The notes: generated from the sequence alone by a model not told the origin. A stretch of 55,973 nt of DNA from Deltaproteobacteria bacterium (GCA_002719955.1 PBFW01000014.1:1-55973); one strand, 5' to 3'; numbered from the stretch's first letter, positions 10,229 through 21,390 are shown. Translations and numbers: made by a program.

Positions 10229-11274
10229 TTTTTCTTTCCCCCCGGTCGCCTGCGGGACCCCCGCCCCTTCCTCGGCGAATTCTTCGCAGAGGTCTTTCGC
10301 GACCTCCGACCCGGCTTCCGCAAGGCGGCTTCGTAGCGCGCGATCAGGCCCGCAGCGATCAGCGGAATCAACACCTCGTGCTGTCCGACCAGGGAAATCC
10401 CGCGGCCAGCGACCCGCGTCGGACGCTCGACGATATTGCGCTGCGGGCGATAGTGGCGAACGAAATCGCAATTGACGGTCGTGATCCGCTCCACCCGATG
10501 GCCGAGATTTCGCGCCAGGGCGAGCGCCTTCAGGAAGACCTCCGGCAAGACCACCGCTGAACCCACATTCAAGACGACGCCATCCTGAAGGCCTGCCACC
10601 AATCCAGCCAGCCGCTCGAAATCCCTGAAGCTCGTCTCTCCGATCGCGGCACCGTCGGCACTCGGATGCATATGGTGAATATCGGTGCCGATCGCCGCGT
10701 GAACCGTGACGGGGATTTCCAGCCGCCAAGCCGTCGCCATCACACTTCGCCCGGCAAAGCGATCCTTCGACTCGAAGATATCGCGGCCGATCGCCGCCCC
10801 CATCCCGAGTTCATCCGCGCGCCCGGCTGCGATCGCTCCGTTCAGACGCTCCGCGGTCTCACGGGCCATCCCAAAACTTCCCTCGTCGAGGGATTCCGCG
10901 ACGTCTTCGCTGGTTCGGCCCATCATCGCCAGTTCGAGATCGTGCACGCAGCCAGCGCCGTTCATCATCAGGCCCCCGATTGCACCGCGTTCCATCAGAT
11001 CCACCACGATCGGTGCAAGGCCGACCTTGATCAGGTGGGCTCCAAAGCCGAAAAGCACTAACCGGTCGCGCTGCCAGGCTCGCACCCAGGCGTCGATCGC
11101 GGCGTTCAGATCCGCCGCCCCGAGCAGGCCCGGCAGAGAATCGAGGAGCTCCGCGATGCTCGCCCCCGATTCCAAGGGTCGCGCCTCGTCGTGGGTCCTC
11201 ACCTTGCTCGTCCGTCGGCGAGCGGGTTGGGTCAGGATCCGGCTACGGTCGATCGTCGGTGTACGGCGGGCCAC
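10225..11274 (-). CDS. Conserved protein, possibly deoxyhypusine-synthase-like
   Basis: A 349-residue protein from GTG 11274, which has a strong GAGGAG six bases upstream. I do not assign it firmly. Visible blocks are [32 protein letters not shown] followed by [22 protein letters not shown], a [20 protein letters not shown] segment and [16 protein letters not shown]. Gly-rich loops and the NGAG/HD motif suggest a DHS-like NAD/FAD-binding fold, but the lysine motif of true deoxyhypusine synthase is not obvious. The C-terminus is a 35-residue Arg/Lys-rich tail. Translational coupling to a macrodomain hints at NAD or ADP-ribose chemistry. Confidence 0.72.
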   Translation of the reverse strand: MARRTPTIDRSRILTQPARRRTSKVRTHDEARPLESGASIAELLDSLPGLLGAADLNAAIDAWVRAWQRDRLVLFGFGAHLIKVGLAPIVVDLMERGAIGGLMMNGAGCVHDLELAMMGRTSEDVAESLDEGSFGMARETAERLNGAIAAGRADELGMGAAIGRDIFESKDRFAGRSVMATAWRLEIPVTVHAAIGTDIHHMHPSADGAAIGETSFRDFERLAGLVAGLQDGVVLNVGSAVVLPEVFLKALALARNLGHRVERITTVNCDFVRHYRPQRNIVERPTRVAGRGISLVGQHEVLIPLIAAGLIARYEAALRKPGRRSRKTSAKNSPRKGRGSRRRPGGKKK

Positions 11275-11538
11275 CCAGCGCTCCTCGCAAAGGCATTTCC
11301 CGATTCGCGGAGATCCCTCGCGAACCGAATATTTCGAGCTGCTATAGTGCCGTGCCCGCCCCGAGATCGACAGTGCGTCGTCCGGCGAAGCGAATCCAGC
11401 GCGGAGCCAGAGGCGAGCTTGCGGGGACGTCTCAGAGCAAACCACGTGGCCCGTCTCGGTCCACGGCGCCTGAAATCAGGACGAATCGATGGACCCGAGA
11501 AGCACCGGGGGACCGATCGCGCCCAATCACTGCCCAGA

Positions 11539-11588
11539 CCACAATGTCCGGAATTGTGGAATGGGCCCAGCGGACCGCCGAGCGGTCC
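11539..11588 (+). promoter_or_regulatory. Two stem-loops in the trxA 5' leader
   Basis: In the 336-bp divergent region before trxA, CCACAAT (11539-11545) pairs with ATTGTGG (11553-11559) around a core containing TCCGGA, a near-palindrome of 21 bp. Immediately after, GGACCGC (11572-11578) pairs with GCGGTCC (11582-11588) over a 3-nt loop, 22 bases before the start codon. A TATAGT hexamer at 11343-11348 is a candidate -10, but it would give a long leader. I see no gene in 11275-11610. The palindrome could be an operator; the second hairpin lies close to the ribosome-binding site. Confidence 0.4.
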
Positions 11589-11610
11589 CGATGAACGACG
11601 GAGAGCTGAA

Positions 11611-11934
11611 ATGGCCGAGATCACCGATGTGACCGATGCGACCTTCGACGGCGAAGTCCTCAAATCCGATGTGCCCGTCCTGGTCGATTTCTGGGCCGAG
11701 TGGTGCGCTCCCTGCCGCGCGATCGCGCCGATCGTCAAAGAGATCGCGGACGACCACGGCGAAAAACTCAAGGTCGTGAAGGTGAATATCGACGAGTCAC
11801 CCCAGACGCCGGGCACCTACGGCATCCGCTCGATTCCGACGGTGCTCGTGTTCAAGGACGGGCAGGTCGTCAGCCAGTTGGCCGGTGCGCGACCGAAGGG
11901 CGACTTCGAGGAAATGGTGAGCGGCCTGATCTGA
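11611..11934 (+). CDS. trxA: Thioredoxin with WCAPC active site
   Basis: A 107-residue thioredoxin, the general cytoplasmic protein disulfide reductant. The active site is Trp31-Cys-Ala-Pro-Cys35, with Ala replacing the usual Gly between the cysteines. The cis-proline is Pro76 in RSIPT. Asp26 in the VDFWAEW strand corresponds to the buried acid of E. coli thioredoxin. ATG 11611 is preceded by GGAGAG. It is divergent from the DHS-like/macrodomain pair and convergent with rodA. Confidence 0.96.
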   Translation: MAEITDVTDATFDGEVLKSDVPVLVDFWAEWCAPCRAIAPIVKEIADDHGEKLKVVKVNIDESPQTPGTYGIRSIPTVLVFKDGQVVSQLAGARPKGDFEEMVSGLI

Positions 11935-12034
11935 GCGAAGGGTCTAGGGGCGCCTCGAGACCCACCCGTGCCCTCGTTCTGCTCACCGCCGCCCTCGTTC
12001 TGCTCCCCGCCGCCCACCCCGGCGCGGCCGAAGA
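11935..12034 (+). other. Intergenic segment with a 21-bp tandem repeat and signal-peptide-like remnant
   Basis: Two 21-bp copies lie head to tail at 11971-11991 and 11992-12012, differing at one base. In one frame the repeat encodes ALVLLTAALVLLPAA followed by HPGAAED and a stop, which looks like the hydrophobic core and cleavage site of a secretion signal. No start codon or mature protein accompanies it. It may be the leftover front of a lost secreted-protein gene, or a chance expansion. Confidence 0.3.
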
Positions 12035-13141
12035 TCAGAACACGTAGCGCCGCATCGAGATATTCAACAGCAGCCCGATCGAAATCGCTGCGGAGAGTAG
12101 AGCGGATCCGCCGTAGGAGAAGAGCGGAAGCGGCACGCCGATCACGGGCGCGAGGCCGATCACCATCGCGATGTTGATCGCGGCTGGCCAGAGCAGCGTT
12201 CCGACGAGCCCGATCGCGAGCACCGCCCCGAACGCATCCTTGGAATTACGCGCGATCAAGAGCCCCCAGAGGAGCATCGAGGCATAGACCCCCAGGGTCA
12301 ACGCCGACCCCAGGAAGCCCCACTCCTCCGCGAGGACCGAGAACGCAAAGTCGGTGTGCTGGGTCGGAAGGAAGCGGAGTTGTGTCTGCGTACCCTCCTG
12401 CCAACCGGTCCCGAAGAGCCCACCCGAACCGACGGCAATCCTGGATTGCATCTGCTGATAGCCGGAGGACAGCGGATCGCGTGAGGGGTCGAGAAATCCG
12501 AGGATACGCTCCTGCTGATAACTCTTGAGCCCGTATTGCCAGAGCACCGCCAGACCCACCGCGCCCAACAGAGCGATCCCGAACCAGGCGCGAAGCGGCA
12601 CATTCACCAGCGGCAGCAGGGTCAGCCCGATCAGGAGCGTCAAGACGGCCACACCGAGATCTTTCTGCGCCACGATCAGAGCGACCGGGATCGCGATGAT
12701 CAGTGTCGGGATGAAGAGATCGCGCAGCCGGTGGATCGTGGACGGCGGATTCCGCCCAAAATAATGGGCGAGCGCGATCACCATTCCGATCTTCGCGACC
12801 TCGGAGGGCTGGAAGCGCCCGGAGAGCAGCCAGGCCCGCGCACCGCGCGTTTCCTCCGCAATCGCGAGGGTCAAGAGCAGAAGTCCGACCATCCCCCCAT
12901 AGAGCACGTAGGCGAATCGATCGTAGTGGCGATAGTCGATGATCACGACGGCGGCCATCACGAACACGCCGAGCCCGACCACCATCATCTGCCGACTGAC
13001 GATATCGGAGCCCCCCTCGACCCCGGACGCCGCCGCCGAGACGAGATTCAGCAATCCGAGCGCCATCAAGACGAGGACGATTCCGGCCAGGATCCAGTCG
13101 AAATGCTGACCGCGACGCCGTTCGAGTCGGAGCGGGCTCAT
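12035..13141 (-). CDS. rodA: Rod-shape SEDS peptidoglycan glycosyltransferase RodA
   Basis: RodA polymerises lipid II into glycan strands together with PBP2 during lateral wall growth. The 368-residue product has about ten membrane segments and SEDS landmarks: QPSEVAKIGMV, the conserved acidic loop QKDLGVA, GSGGLFGTGW, HTDFAFSVLAEEWGFLG and the C-terminal PLPLFSYGGSALL. Its start overlaps the mrdA stop by four bases (ATGA). It is the last gene of the mreB-mreC-mreD-mrdA-rodA operon. Confidence 0.97.
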   Translation of the reverse strand: MSPLRLERRRGQHFDWILAGIVLVLMALGLLNLVSAAASGVEGGSDIVSRQMMVVGLGVFVMAAVVIIDYRHYDRFAYVLYGGMVGLLLLTLAIAEETRGARAWLLSGRFQPSEVAKIGMVIALAHYFGRNPPSTIHRLRDLFIPTLIIAIPVALIVAQKDLGVAVLTLLIGLTLLPLVNVPLRAWFGIALLGAVGLAVLWQYGLKSYQQERILGFLDPSRDPLSSGYQQMQSRIAVGSGGLFGTGWQEGTQTQLRFLPTQHTDFAFSVLAEEWGFLGSALTLGVYASMLLWGLLIARNSKDAFGAVLAIGLVGTLLWPAAINIAMVIGLAPVIGVPLPLFSYGGSALLSAAISIGLLLNISMRRYVF

Positions 13142-15048
13142 CGTCGCCCTCCGAACGAGAGTGCGGCGATCTGACTCGGAACCCGCCGCTCCTTCTTTCT
13201 AAAATACTCGGCGAGCACCCTCTGGACCATCGGTGCCGCGACGGCCCCCCCCCCGCCGCCGGCGTGCTCGGCGACAGCCACGACGACGATTTCTGGCGAC
13301 TCGACGGGTGCGAAAGCCGCGAAGAGCGCGTGATCCCGGTATTTGAGTGGGATCTCCTCCGGCTCGAGGCCCTCGACGAAATCGAGGCTGACGACCTGTG
13401 TCGTACCCGATTTTCCGGCGACGTTGATCCCGGACACCTGTGCGCGCCGCCCCGTCCCGCCTGGATCCATCACGACGCGCTGCAGCCCGCGCGTCACCAT
13501 TTCGAGGATCGGCTGAGCGATCACATCACGTTTACGCACTGTGGGTGCCGTCTCTTCCACGATCTGCCCGTCCCAGGTTTCGCGCCTCAGAATGATTCGC
13601 GGTTCGACGAGCACCCCCCCGTTGGCGATCACGGAGTAGGCGACCGCCAGCTGAATCGGTGTCGTCAGATTCGCTCCTTGTCCGATCGACAGGGAAATCG
13701 TCTCTCCATCGATCCAGCGCTCCTTGCGCGCACGCATCTTCCACTCCGGCGTGGGGACCAGACCCGCCACTTCACCTCGAATCGGCAGCCCGGTCGGGCG
13801 TCCGAGCCCGAAGAGGCGCGCATAACGTGCCAGGGTCTCCACACCGAGCGTCTTCCCCAACTCGTAGAAGTAGACATCACAGGAAGCGGACAGAGCCTCT
13901 TCAAGATCCACCGGACCATGCCCCGCGCGCTTCCAACAGCGATAGGTGCGTCGACCGAGCCGGAAATGCCCTGGACAGGTCACGACCGTCGTCGCGTCGA
14001 TCACGCCCTCCGCGAGCCCCGCCGCGGCGACGATCGCCTTGTAGGTCGAGCCCGGCGGATAGACACCGGCGATCGCGCGATTTCGCAGGGGCCGCCAGTC
14101 ATCGTCGTTGAGGGCGCGCCAACTCTCTCGGTCGATCCCGCCCGCAAAGGCATTCGCATCGTAGGAGGGCGCCGAAACCAAAGCGAGGACGTCGCCGTTG
14201 CGCGGATCGAGAGCCACGAGCGCCCCCATCTTGTCAGGAACCTCGGGATCCGCCGACAGGAAGGCCCCTTCGGCGACCTGCTGGAGATCGAGATCGAGGC
14301 TCAAGACGAGTCGACCACCAGGGGTCGGCTCGAGACGGTCGATCTCCTCGATCTCGCGTCCCGCCACGTCCACCACCAGATTCACGCCGCCCGTACGTCC
14401 CCGAAGATGGCCTTCATTCGCCGCCTCGATCCCCGTCTTTCCGATCGTCTCACCGGGCCGGTAATCCTTGTAGGCATCCTCACCGAGTTCCTCTGCATCG
14501 ACCTCTCCAATCGTCCCGAGCAGCTGGGCCGCCAGCGGGCCGTATACATAATCACGAAGCGGCTTTCGGTAGAGTTCGACCCCGGGCATCGCATAACGAT
14601 GTGCGGCCACCTGGGCCTGCGCCTCGATCGAAAGATCCTTCGACAGGTTCACGGCCTGAAATCGCCGGCGCCCCCTCGGCTGTCCGACACGTTTCGAAAT
14701 CTCGCTCGGATCCTGACGAAGGATCGTGCCCAAGACCGAATAGGTACGCCAGGGATTGCGGATCTCGTTGGGAATCAGATCGACGCCATAGGCGAGTCGA
14801 CTCGCTGCGATCGTGCGACCCTCGCGGTCCACGATCGTCCCGCGTTGGGCTTCGAGCCTGACGGTACGGACATAATTCGCCTGAGAGCGGCTCGCGAGCG
14901 CCTCCCCTTCGAGAATCTGTAGCTGGAAGAGACGGACGACGAAGAGGAGAAAGATCGCCACCACGATCGTCGCGACCGGCCAGAGACGAATCTGGCCGGG
15001 GCCGTCGCCAGAATGAGAGAGCCGGGTATCTCCGAAGGGATCGTTCAT
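13138..15048 (-). CDS. mrdA: Penicillin-binding protein 2 (elongasome transpeptidase)
   Basis: The 636-residue class B PBP crosslinks peptidoglycan in the periplasm. A single N-terminal membrane anchor (about 24-43) is followed by the pedestal domain with the conserved RGTIVDREGR motif at about 69-78. The transpeptidase motifs are intact: Ser334-Thr-Tyr-Lys337 (nucleophile), SCD at 389-391, and KSG at 546-548. Length is typical of PBP2. It overlaps mreD upstream and rodA downstream by four bases each. Confidence 0.97.
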   Translation of the reverse strand: MNDPFGDTRLSHSGDGPGQIRLWPVATIVVAIFLLFVVRLFQLQILEGEALASRSQANYVRTVRLEAQRGTIVDREGRTIAASRLAYGVDLIPNEIRNPWRTYSVLGTILRQDPSEISKRVGQPRGRRRFQAVNLSKDLSIEAQAQVAAHRYAMPGVELYRKPLRDYVYGPLAAQLLGTIGEVDAEELGEDAYKDYRPGETIGKTGIEAANEGHLRGRTGGVNLVVDVAGREIEEIDRLEPTPGGRLVLSLDLDLQQVAEGAFLSADPEVPDKMGALVALDPRNGDVLALVSAPSYDANAFAGGIDRESWRALNDDDWRPLRNRAIAGVYPPGSTYKAIVAAAGLAEGVIDATTVVTCPGHFRLGRRTYRCWKRAGHGPVDLEEALSASCDVYFYELGKTLGVETLARYARLFGLGRPTGLPIRGEVAGLVPTPEWKMRARKERWIDGETISLSIGQGANLTTPIQLAVAYSVIANGGVLVEPRIILRRETWDGQIVEETAPTVRKRDVIAQPILEMVTRGLQRVVMDPGGTGRRAQVSGINVAGKSGTTQVVSLDFVEGLEPEEIPLKYRDHALFAAFAPVESPEIVVVAVAEHAGGGGGAVAAPMVQRVLAEYFRKKERRVPSQIAALSFGGRR

Positions 15049-15590
15049 CCGATGCTCCCGCGACCAAATCCCATCGGCGTCGGAGATCGGCGACCCACCT
15101 CTTCATCCGAGAACCGGGCCAGGAGCCGCTCGACGAGCGAAATCACCGGTCCCGCCACCAACATGTTCACGATCGCGTGGGCCAGTACCGCCCCTAGCAT
15201 GTCGAATCCGAGCCAAGCCGCTCCGACGAAGAAAGACAACATCGTCATCGTCGCGAGACCATAGAAGAGCGTCATCGCCACGACGAAGATCGCGACCGGG
15301 AACCCACCGGAGAGATCCAATTGCCGGGCGGCCAGCGCGGCGGCCAGGTAGGTGATCAGTCGCAGCAGCGCGTGCTGCCCCATCAGAGATCCCGAGACCA
15401 GATCCATCGAGTAACCGAGGGTCACCGCCAGAAACACGCCAGGCAGAAAGCTCGGCCAGCGCAAGCCAATCCCGACCACGACCAACCAGGCCAGGTCCGG
15501 ACACCAGGGGGGCGCAATCGCCCGCGCGATCGCGCCCTGTACGATCAGCATCGCGAGGCCGAGGAGCAGGACCGCGATCCCTGATTTCAT
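15045..15590 (-). CDS. mreD: Rod shape-determining membrane protein MreD
   Basis: A 181-residue protein with five or six membrane segments, the size and hydropathy of MreD, the integral membrane partner of MreC. Sequence conservation in this family is low. The call relies on hydropathy, the segment LPGVFLAVTLGYSMDLVSG with its typical GxxxD pattern, and location between mreC and mrdA with four-base overlaps on both sides. The Arg/Gly-rich C-terminus is probably cytoplasmic. Confidence 0.9.
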   Translation of the reverse strand: MKSGIAVLLLGLAMLIVQGAIARAIAPPWCPDLAWLVVVGIGLRWPSFLPGVFLAVTLGYSMDLVSGSLMGQHALLRLITYLAAALAARQLDLSGGFPVAIFVVAMTLFYGLATMTMLSFFVGAAWLGFDMLGAVLAHAIVNMLVAGPVISLVERLLARFSDEEVGRRSPTPMGFGRGSIG

Positions 15591-16546
15591 TGCCGACCCC
15601 CCATCGGACCCGCGTCGTCGCGCTCCGCGGACGCGTCCGGCGGTGGTGCGCCCACCGTGGCGGGGCCCATCAGGTCCTGCTCGGGCCGATTCGGGCGATA
15701 GAGCAGATCCATCTGGGGTCCGCGGCGCAGCATCACGAAGACCTGCTCAAGCTGCCCGAGATCGACCGCCGGCTCGATCACCGCGATTCGTGTGAGCCGC
15801 CCACCCGCGTCGCGCAGCTCGGCGACCCGCCCCAGGCGCAGCCCTTTCGGATAGATTCCGCCGAGCCCGGAGGTCACGACCTCGTCTCCCTCGACGACAT
15901 CCGCCCCGCGCACGACGAACTCGAATTCCAGCCGCTCCCGGCCGAGGCCACGCAACACCCCGCGCGCCCGACTGCGCTGTACCAACGCGTCGACCGCGCT
16001 CTGCCGGTCGAGAAGCAACATCGTCTTGGCCGCATGACCCGATGTCGCCGTCACGACACCCACGACGCCTTCGTGGGTGATCACAGGGTGGCCCGGCTCG
16101 ATGCCATGCTCTGTCCCACGATCGACCAAAACCGAACGGAACCACGGCGCGACATCGAGACCGACGACCTCGGCGGGCAGCATCGGGATTTCGACTTCGT
16201 CGCGCATCGAAGCGATGCGACCCAGGTGACCGCTGGCGACCAGCGCCTCGCGAAATTGCAGGTTCTCCGATTCGATCCCGGCGATGCGCCGACGCAAGCG
16301 ACGATTCTCGACACGCACGCCGATCAGATCCACATAATTCTCATAGAAGCTCTGCATGCCGTCGAAGGGCGCGGAGACGATCCGTTGGATCGGCGCCGCG
16401 ATTTCGAGCATGACCGCCTGCCACCAAGGCAGGTCGCGGCCACCCTCAGCGAGTGCACGTCGATCCACGACCATGGAGATGGTCGTGATGAGAAGCAAGA
16501 GCACGACGACCAAGGGTGCAGCCACCCTTTTCAGCATTTCCCCCAT
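15587..16546 (-). CDS. mreC: Rod shape-determining protein MreC
   Basis: MreC is a periplasmic scaffold linking MreB, MreD and PBP2/RodA. The protein (319 residues from ATG 16546) has one N-terminal membrane segment (about 9-28), a coiled-coil region (about 60-100, including ENRRLRRRIAGIE), and the two beta-barrel domains (VVGLDVAPWFRSVLVDRG; GVVGVVTATSGHAAKTMLL; VTSGLGGIYPKGLRLG). TTG 16549 and ATG 16537 are alternative starts. The 207 bp between mreC and mreB holds no gene I can support. Confidence 0.94.
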   Translation of the reverse strand: MGEMLKRVAAPLVVVLLLLITTISMVVDRRALAEGGRDLPWWQAVMLEIAAPIQRIVSAPFDGMQSFYENYVDLIGVRVENRRLRRRIAGIESENLQFREALVASGHLGRIASMRDEVEIPMLPAEVVGLDVAPWFRSVLVDRGTEHGIEPGHPVITHEGVVGVVTATSGHAAKTMLLLDRQSAVDALVQRSRARGVLRGLGRERLEFEFVVRGADVVEGDEVVTSGLGGIYPKGLRLGRVAELRDAGGRLTRIAVIEPAVDLGQLEQVFVMLRRGPQMDLLYRPNRPEQDLMGPATVGAPPPDASAERDDAGPMGGRQ

Positions 16547-16753
16547 CAAGTCGCTTTAGCTCCGTCGCGGACGTCCATGGCACCACATCTTCGGGAACTC
16601 CTCCCTGCACCGTCTTCAGCGCAGGGGGTGCGCCCGCGGTGGCTTCGATCCGAGGCCCTCGAATTGGCGGCTCTCCGACCTCCCCATCTCCTGGCTCACG
16701 CCCCGATGCGCGCGCATCGCGCCGCATGCCCTCGACGCGAATCCGGTCCCGAC

Positions 16754-18252
<1,499 letters not shown>

Positions 18253-19797
18253 ATGAGGTCTCCTTCATTGCTCGAATCGTTCCGTAAGGGTCAGCGCTGG
18301 CTCACTCTCATCTTCGTGAGTGTGATCGGGCTCGTCTTCGTCTTCTTCTTCGGATCCGGGGGCGGCGGCTTCGGGCCGGCAACCCCCTCGGGTGACGCAA
18401 TCGTGCAGCTCGATGATATCCAACTCACGAATCGCGATTTCGGCCGGGAGAGACAGAACACCGAAGCTCGCCTCCGGCAGCAGCTCGGCGATGCCTACGA
18501 TCAGATCGGGGCCGACCGCTATCTCGACTCGCAGGCACTCGGCACGATGATCAATTCGCTCGTGCTTGCGGCCGCAGCCAAAGAAATGGGGCTCCACGTG
18601 ACGATCGAAGAGGTCCGTCGCGTGGTCCAGACCTTCCCCGCCTTCATCGATCCCGAAGGTCGCTTCAGCCCGGCGGCCTTCAATAATTTTGCCGAGCGCG
18701 AATTCGGGACCCAACGCGAATTCATCCGCAACTTCACCCGGTCGCTGCTCGGACAGAAGCTGATCCAGGTGCTGAGCGCTCAAACGACGGTCTCGGATGC
18801 CGAGATCGATCTGCAGACCCGCTACGAGCTCGACGAAGTGCGAATTGCCTATGTCCTCCTCGACGAAACCAGCCTGCCCGCCGGTGAGACCCTCTCCGAC
18901 GTGGATCTCGAGGCCTACGCCGCCAGCCACGAGAACGATCTCCGAACCACCTTCAACGAGCGTTTCGAGACCCTTTCGACACCCGAGCGCGTCCACGCCC
19001 GCCACGTACTGACTCTGGTCGCGAACGACGCCTCGGCAGAGGAGGAGGAGGAGGCGCGAACCCGAGCCGAAGCGGCTCGGGCACGGATCGCGGGGGGTGA
19101 GGATTTTGCTGCGATCGCCGCCGAGCTCTCCGAGGATGCCGGAACGTCGGGTTCGGGCGGAGATCTCGGTTTTTTTGCTCACGGGGAAAACGACCCGATC
19201 CTAGAGGAAGCGGCATTTGCCCTCGAGGTCGGGGGACTGTCCGAGGTCCTGCGATCGCCCTACGGCTTCCACGTCGTCCAGGTAGACGAAAAACAGGCGG
19301 CCGTCGAAGCGACCTTCGAATCCGCACGGGCCGAATTGGCGCGCGAAGGGGCGACGCTGGAACGCGCCCGCGAACTGGCGAATTCCCGCTCACGGGAACT
19401 CGCCAAGAAGGTCGAGGAAGGCGGCAGCCTCGAAGACGCCGCTCGGCTCGCGGGTCTGACGCTCGAGCGTCCGCCGGGCCTCAAACGACGAGGGGATGGA
19501 TTCGTACCCGGACTCGGAGCGGCTGAGGATCTGCTGGCGACCGCTTTCGTCCTTGATGCCGGCCAGAGCAGCCCAGAGATCTTCGACCTCGGAGGTCGCC
19601 GCGTGTTGATCCAGGTCCTCGAGCGCAACCTCGCCGATGGCGAGACGGTCGTCTCCGAACGCGCTGAGCGACGCGAGCGGGCACTCGTCGACAAGCAGAA
19701 CCGCACCCTCGAGGCCTGGATCGGAGACTACCGACGCGATCTTGAACGGTCGGGCCGCCTGCTCATCAACGCCGAACTCGCACTCGGAACCGGCTGA
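18253..19797 (+). CDS. Membrane-anchored PpiD/SurA-like peptidyl-prolyl isomerase chaperone
   Basis: A 514-residue envelope-folding factor with PpiD architecture. A short cytoplasmic tail and one membrane segment (about 19-36, LTLIFVSVIGLVFVFFF) lead to a SurA_N-like helical domain. A parvulin (PPIC) domain lies at about 250-345 (HARHVLTLV, AAELSEDAGTSGSGGDLGFF, VLRSPYGFHVVQV), and a second helical region follows. It should act on proteins emerging from Sec in the periplasm. I start at ATG 18253, which follows AAGGA; TTG 18223 would add ten residues. It converges with folE. Confidence 0.9.
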   Translation: MRSPSLLESFRKGQRWLTLIFVSVIGLVFVFFFGSGGGGFGPATPSGDAIVQLDDIQLTNRDFGRERQNTEARLRQQLGDAYDQIGADRYLDSQALGTMINSLVLAAAAKEMGLHVTIEEVRRVVQTFPAFIDPEGRFSPAAFNNFAEREFGTQREFIRNFTRSLLGQKLIQVLSAQTTVSDAEIDLQTRYELDEVRIAYVLLDETSLPAGETLSDVDLEAYAASHENDLRTTFNERFETLSTPERVHARHVLTLVANDASAEEEEEARTRAEAARARIAGGEDFAAIAAELSEDAGTSGSGGDLGFFAHGENDPILEEAAFALEVGGLSEVLRSPYGFHVVQVDEKQAAVEATFESARAELAREGATLERARELANSRSRELAKKVEEGGSLEDAARLAGLTLERPPGLKRRGDGFVPGLGAAEDLLATAFVLDAGQSSPEIFDLGGRRVLIQVLERNLADGETVVSERAERRERALVDKQNRTLEAWIGDYRRDLERSGRLLINAELALGTG

Positions 19798-19864
19798 GCG
19801 CACGCGCTGAGACCACCCGACCCTCTGGCGACGGCTCCAGGAAAGAGGATGCCAGAACCGATCT

Positions 19865-20455
19865 CTACGCGAAGGATTCCTTCTGGTGGCGAATGAGTTC
19901 CATGAACTCCGCGCGCGTCTTGGAGTCCGACTCGAAACTGCCGCGCATCGAACTCGTAATCGCGAAGCTATTCTGTTTCTGGACGCCGCGCATCATCATG
20001 CAGAGATGTTTCGCCTCGACGACGACCCCAACTCCCTTGGGTTGCAGCACCGCTTCGATCGTCTGCGCGATCTCCATCGTCAGCCGCTCCTGAACCTGCA
20101 GACGGCGCGCGAAGATCTCGACGGTGCGCGGGATCTTGGACAGCCCCACGACCTTGCCATTCGGGATATAGCCCACGTGAATTCGGCCGAAGAAGGGCAC
20201 CATATGGTGCTCACACTGGCTGTAGAAATCGATGTCCTTGACCAGGACCATCTCGTCGTAATCGACGTCGAAGAGCGCACCGGTGAGGATCTGTGCGGGG
20301 TTCTGTTCATAGCCCTGCGTGAAAAAGCGCATCGCCTTGGCCACGCGATGGGGCGTCTTCAGCAGCCCATCCCTCACCGGATTCTCTCCGAGTTCCTTGA
20401 GGATTCCCTCTACATAGCCCTCGATCGGATCCGGCGGATCGCCAGTCGAACTCAT
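19865..20455 (-). CDS. folE: GTP cyclohydrolase I, type IA
   Basis: FolE converts GTP to 7,8-dihydroneopterin triphosphate, the entry to folate and pterin synthesis. Zinc ligands are visible in [12 protein letters not shown] (Cys and His) and in [10 protein letters not shown] (Cys). The TSSMRG segment and [10 protein letters not shown] motif are also canonical. I start at ATG 20455 because GGAGA lies six bases upstream; ATG 20467 adds four residues but has no SD. The product is 196 residues, standard for the family. The 263-bp gap to lexA holds nothing recognisable. Confidence 0.97.
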   Translation of the reverse strand: MSSTGDPPDPIEGYVEGILKELGENPVRDGLLKTPHRVAKAMRFFTQGYEQNPAQILTGALFDVDYDEMVLVKDIDFYSQCEHHMVPFFGRIHVGYIPNGKVVGLSKIPRTVEIFARRLQVQERLTMEIAQTIEAVLQPKGVGVVVEAKHLCMMMRGVQKQNSFAITSSMRGSFESDSKTRAEFMELIRHQKESFA

Positions 20456-20718
20456 CGCTTTCTCCATTGCATCGATTGGTCACGAGGCGGATCCGCCAAG
20501 AAGATGAAGCGTCTCGGCCTCACTTGCTGGGCAGGGTTCCCACGTCGACCGCTCGTCTCGGAAGCCGGACGTGGGGTCGCAGGGGCGCGCGGGTGAGCCT
20601 AGCCTGCAATGCGGCAAGCGTCAGAGGCGGCTCGCCGGCAACTCAGACGCATCTTGGAGAGATCCGAGAGGCGATTTCGTGACCCGAGAAGCGAGGATTC
20701 GGCCTTGGGGGCCATCGA

Positions 20719-21390
20719 TCAGAACTGGCGAATCAGCCCCCGCACGACGCCCCGAACCTCGACCCGGGAGGCGTGGAATTCCATCGGCAACATGGTCTCG
20801 TTGGCCGGCACGAGCTTGATCTGCGGGCCATTCTTGTAGAACCGCTTTAGCGTTGCCTCCGTCCCGTCCACCAGCGCCACGACGGTCTCGCCGCTGTGCG
20901 CCTCCTGGCGGCTCTCGATCACGACGAGATCGCCGTCGCAGATCTGATCCTCGATCATCGAGTCGCCGCGCACGCGAAGCACGTAATGCGCCCTCGAACT
21001 CGGGACCATCCCCGCCGGCACGGCCAGTTCATCGGCGCTCCCCGCGTCCGGCTCGATCGCCTCGATCGGGCAGCCCGCGGCCACCGTCCCCAGGATCGGA
21101 AGGTGGACGCTCTCGGCCTTGCCCTCCTCGGGAATGGGCTCGACGGAACGGGAGCGGTTCCAGGCCTTTCGCAGATAACCCTTGTCGACGAGGTGTTTCA
21201 CATGCTTGTGGACCGTGGCGACGGAGGACAGCCCGAACGCGGCGGCGATCTCCTCGAGACTCGGCGAATAGCCCTGGTCCTGGACGAAGCCGGAAATAAA
21301 GTCAAAGACCTCCCGCTGGCGGCGGGTCAGCGCCGCGGATCGAGGTGAGTCGGGCTCATTCGAGCCGCCGGGTTGAGATCGATTCATCAC
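20719..21390 (-). CDS. lexA: LexA SOS repressor / autoprotease
   Basis: LexA represses DNA-damage genes and cleaves itself when stimulated by RecA. From GTG 21390 (GGAGGA seven bases upstream) the protein is 223 residues; the adjacent ATG 21387 is equivalent. Residues 21-80 form the winged helix-turn-helix (LTRRQREVFDFI; YSPSLEEIAAAFGLSS). The self-cleavage site is Ala105-Gly106 in VAAGCPIEA. The catalytic dyad is Ser144 (RGDSMIED) and Lys182 (ATLKRFY). All residues for autoproteolysis are present, so a functional SOS switch is expected. Confidence 0.96.
   Translation of the reverse strand: MMNRSQPGGSNEPDSPRSAALTRRQREVFDFISGFVQDQGYSPSLEEIAAAFGLSSVATVHKHVKHLVDKGYLRKAWNRSRSVEPIPEEGKAESVHLPILGTVAAGCPIEAIEPDAGSADELAVPAGMVPSSRAHYVLRVRGDSMIEDQICDGDLVVIESRQEAHSGETVVALVDGTEATLKRFYKNGPQIKLVPANETMLPMEFHASRVEVRGVVRGLIRQF

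Noticed and set aside
13264..14922. 552-codon open frame on the plus strand
   Set aside because: Antisense to mrdA, whose SxxK, SxD and KSG motifs are intact. No SD or domain in the opposite reading.
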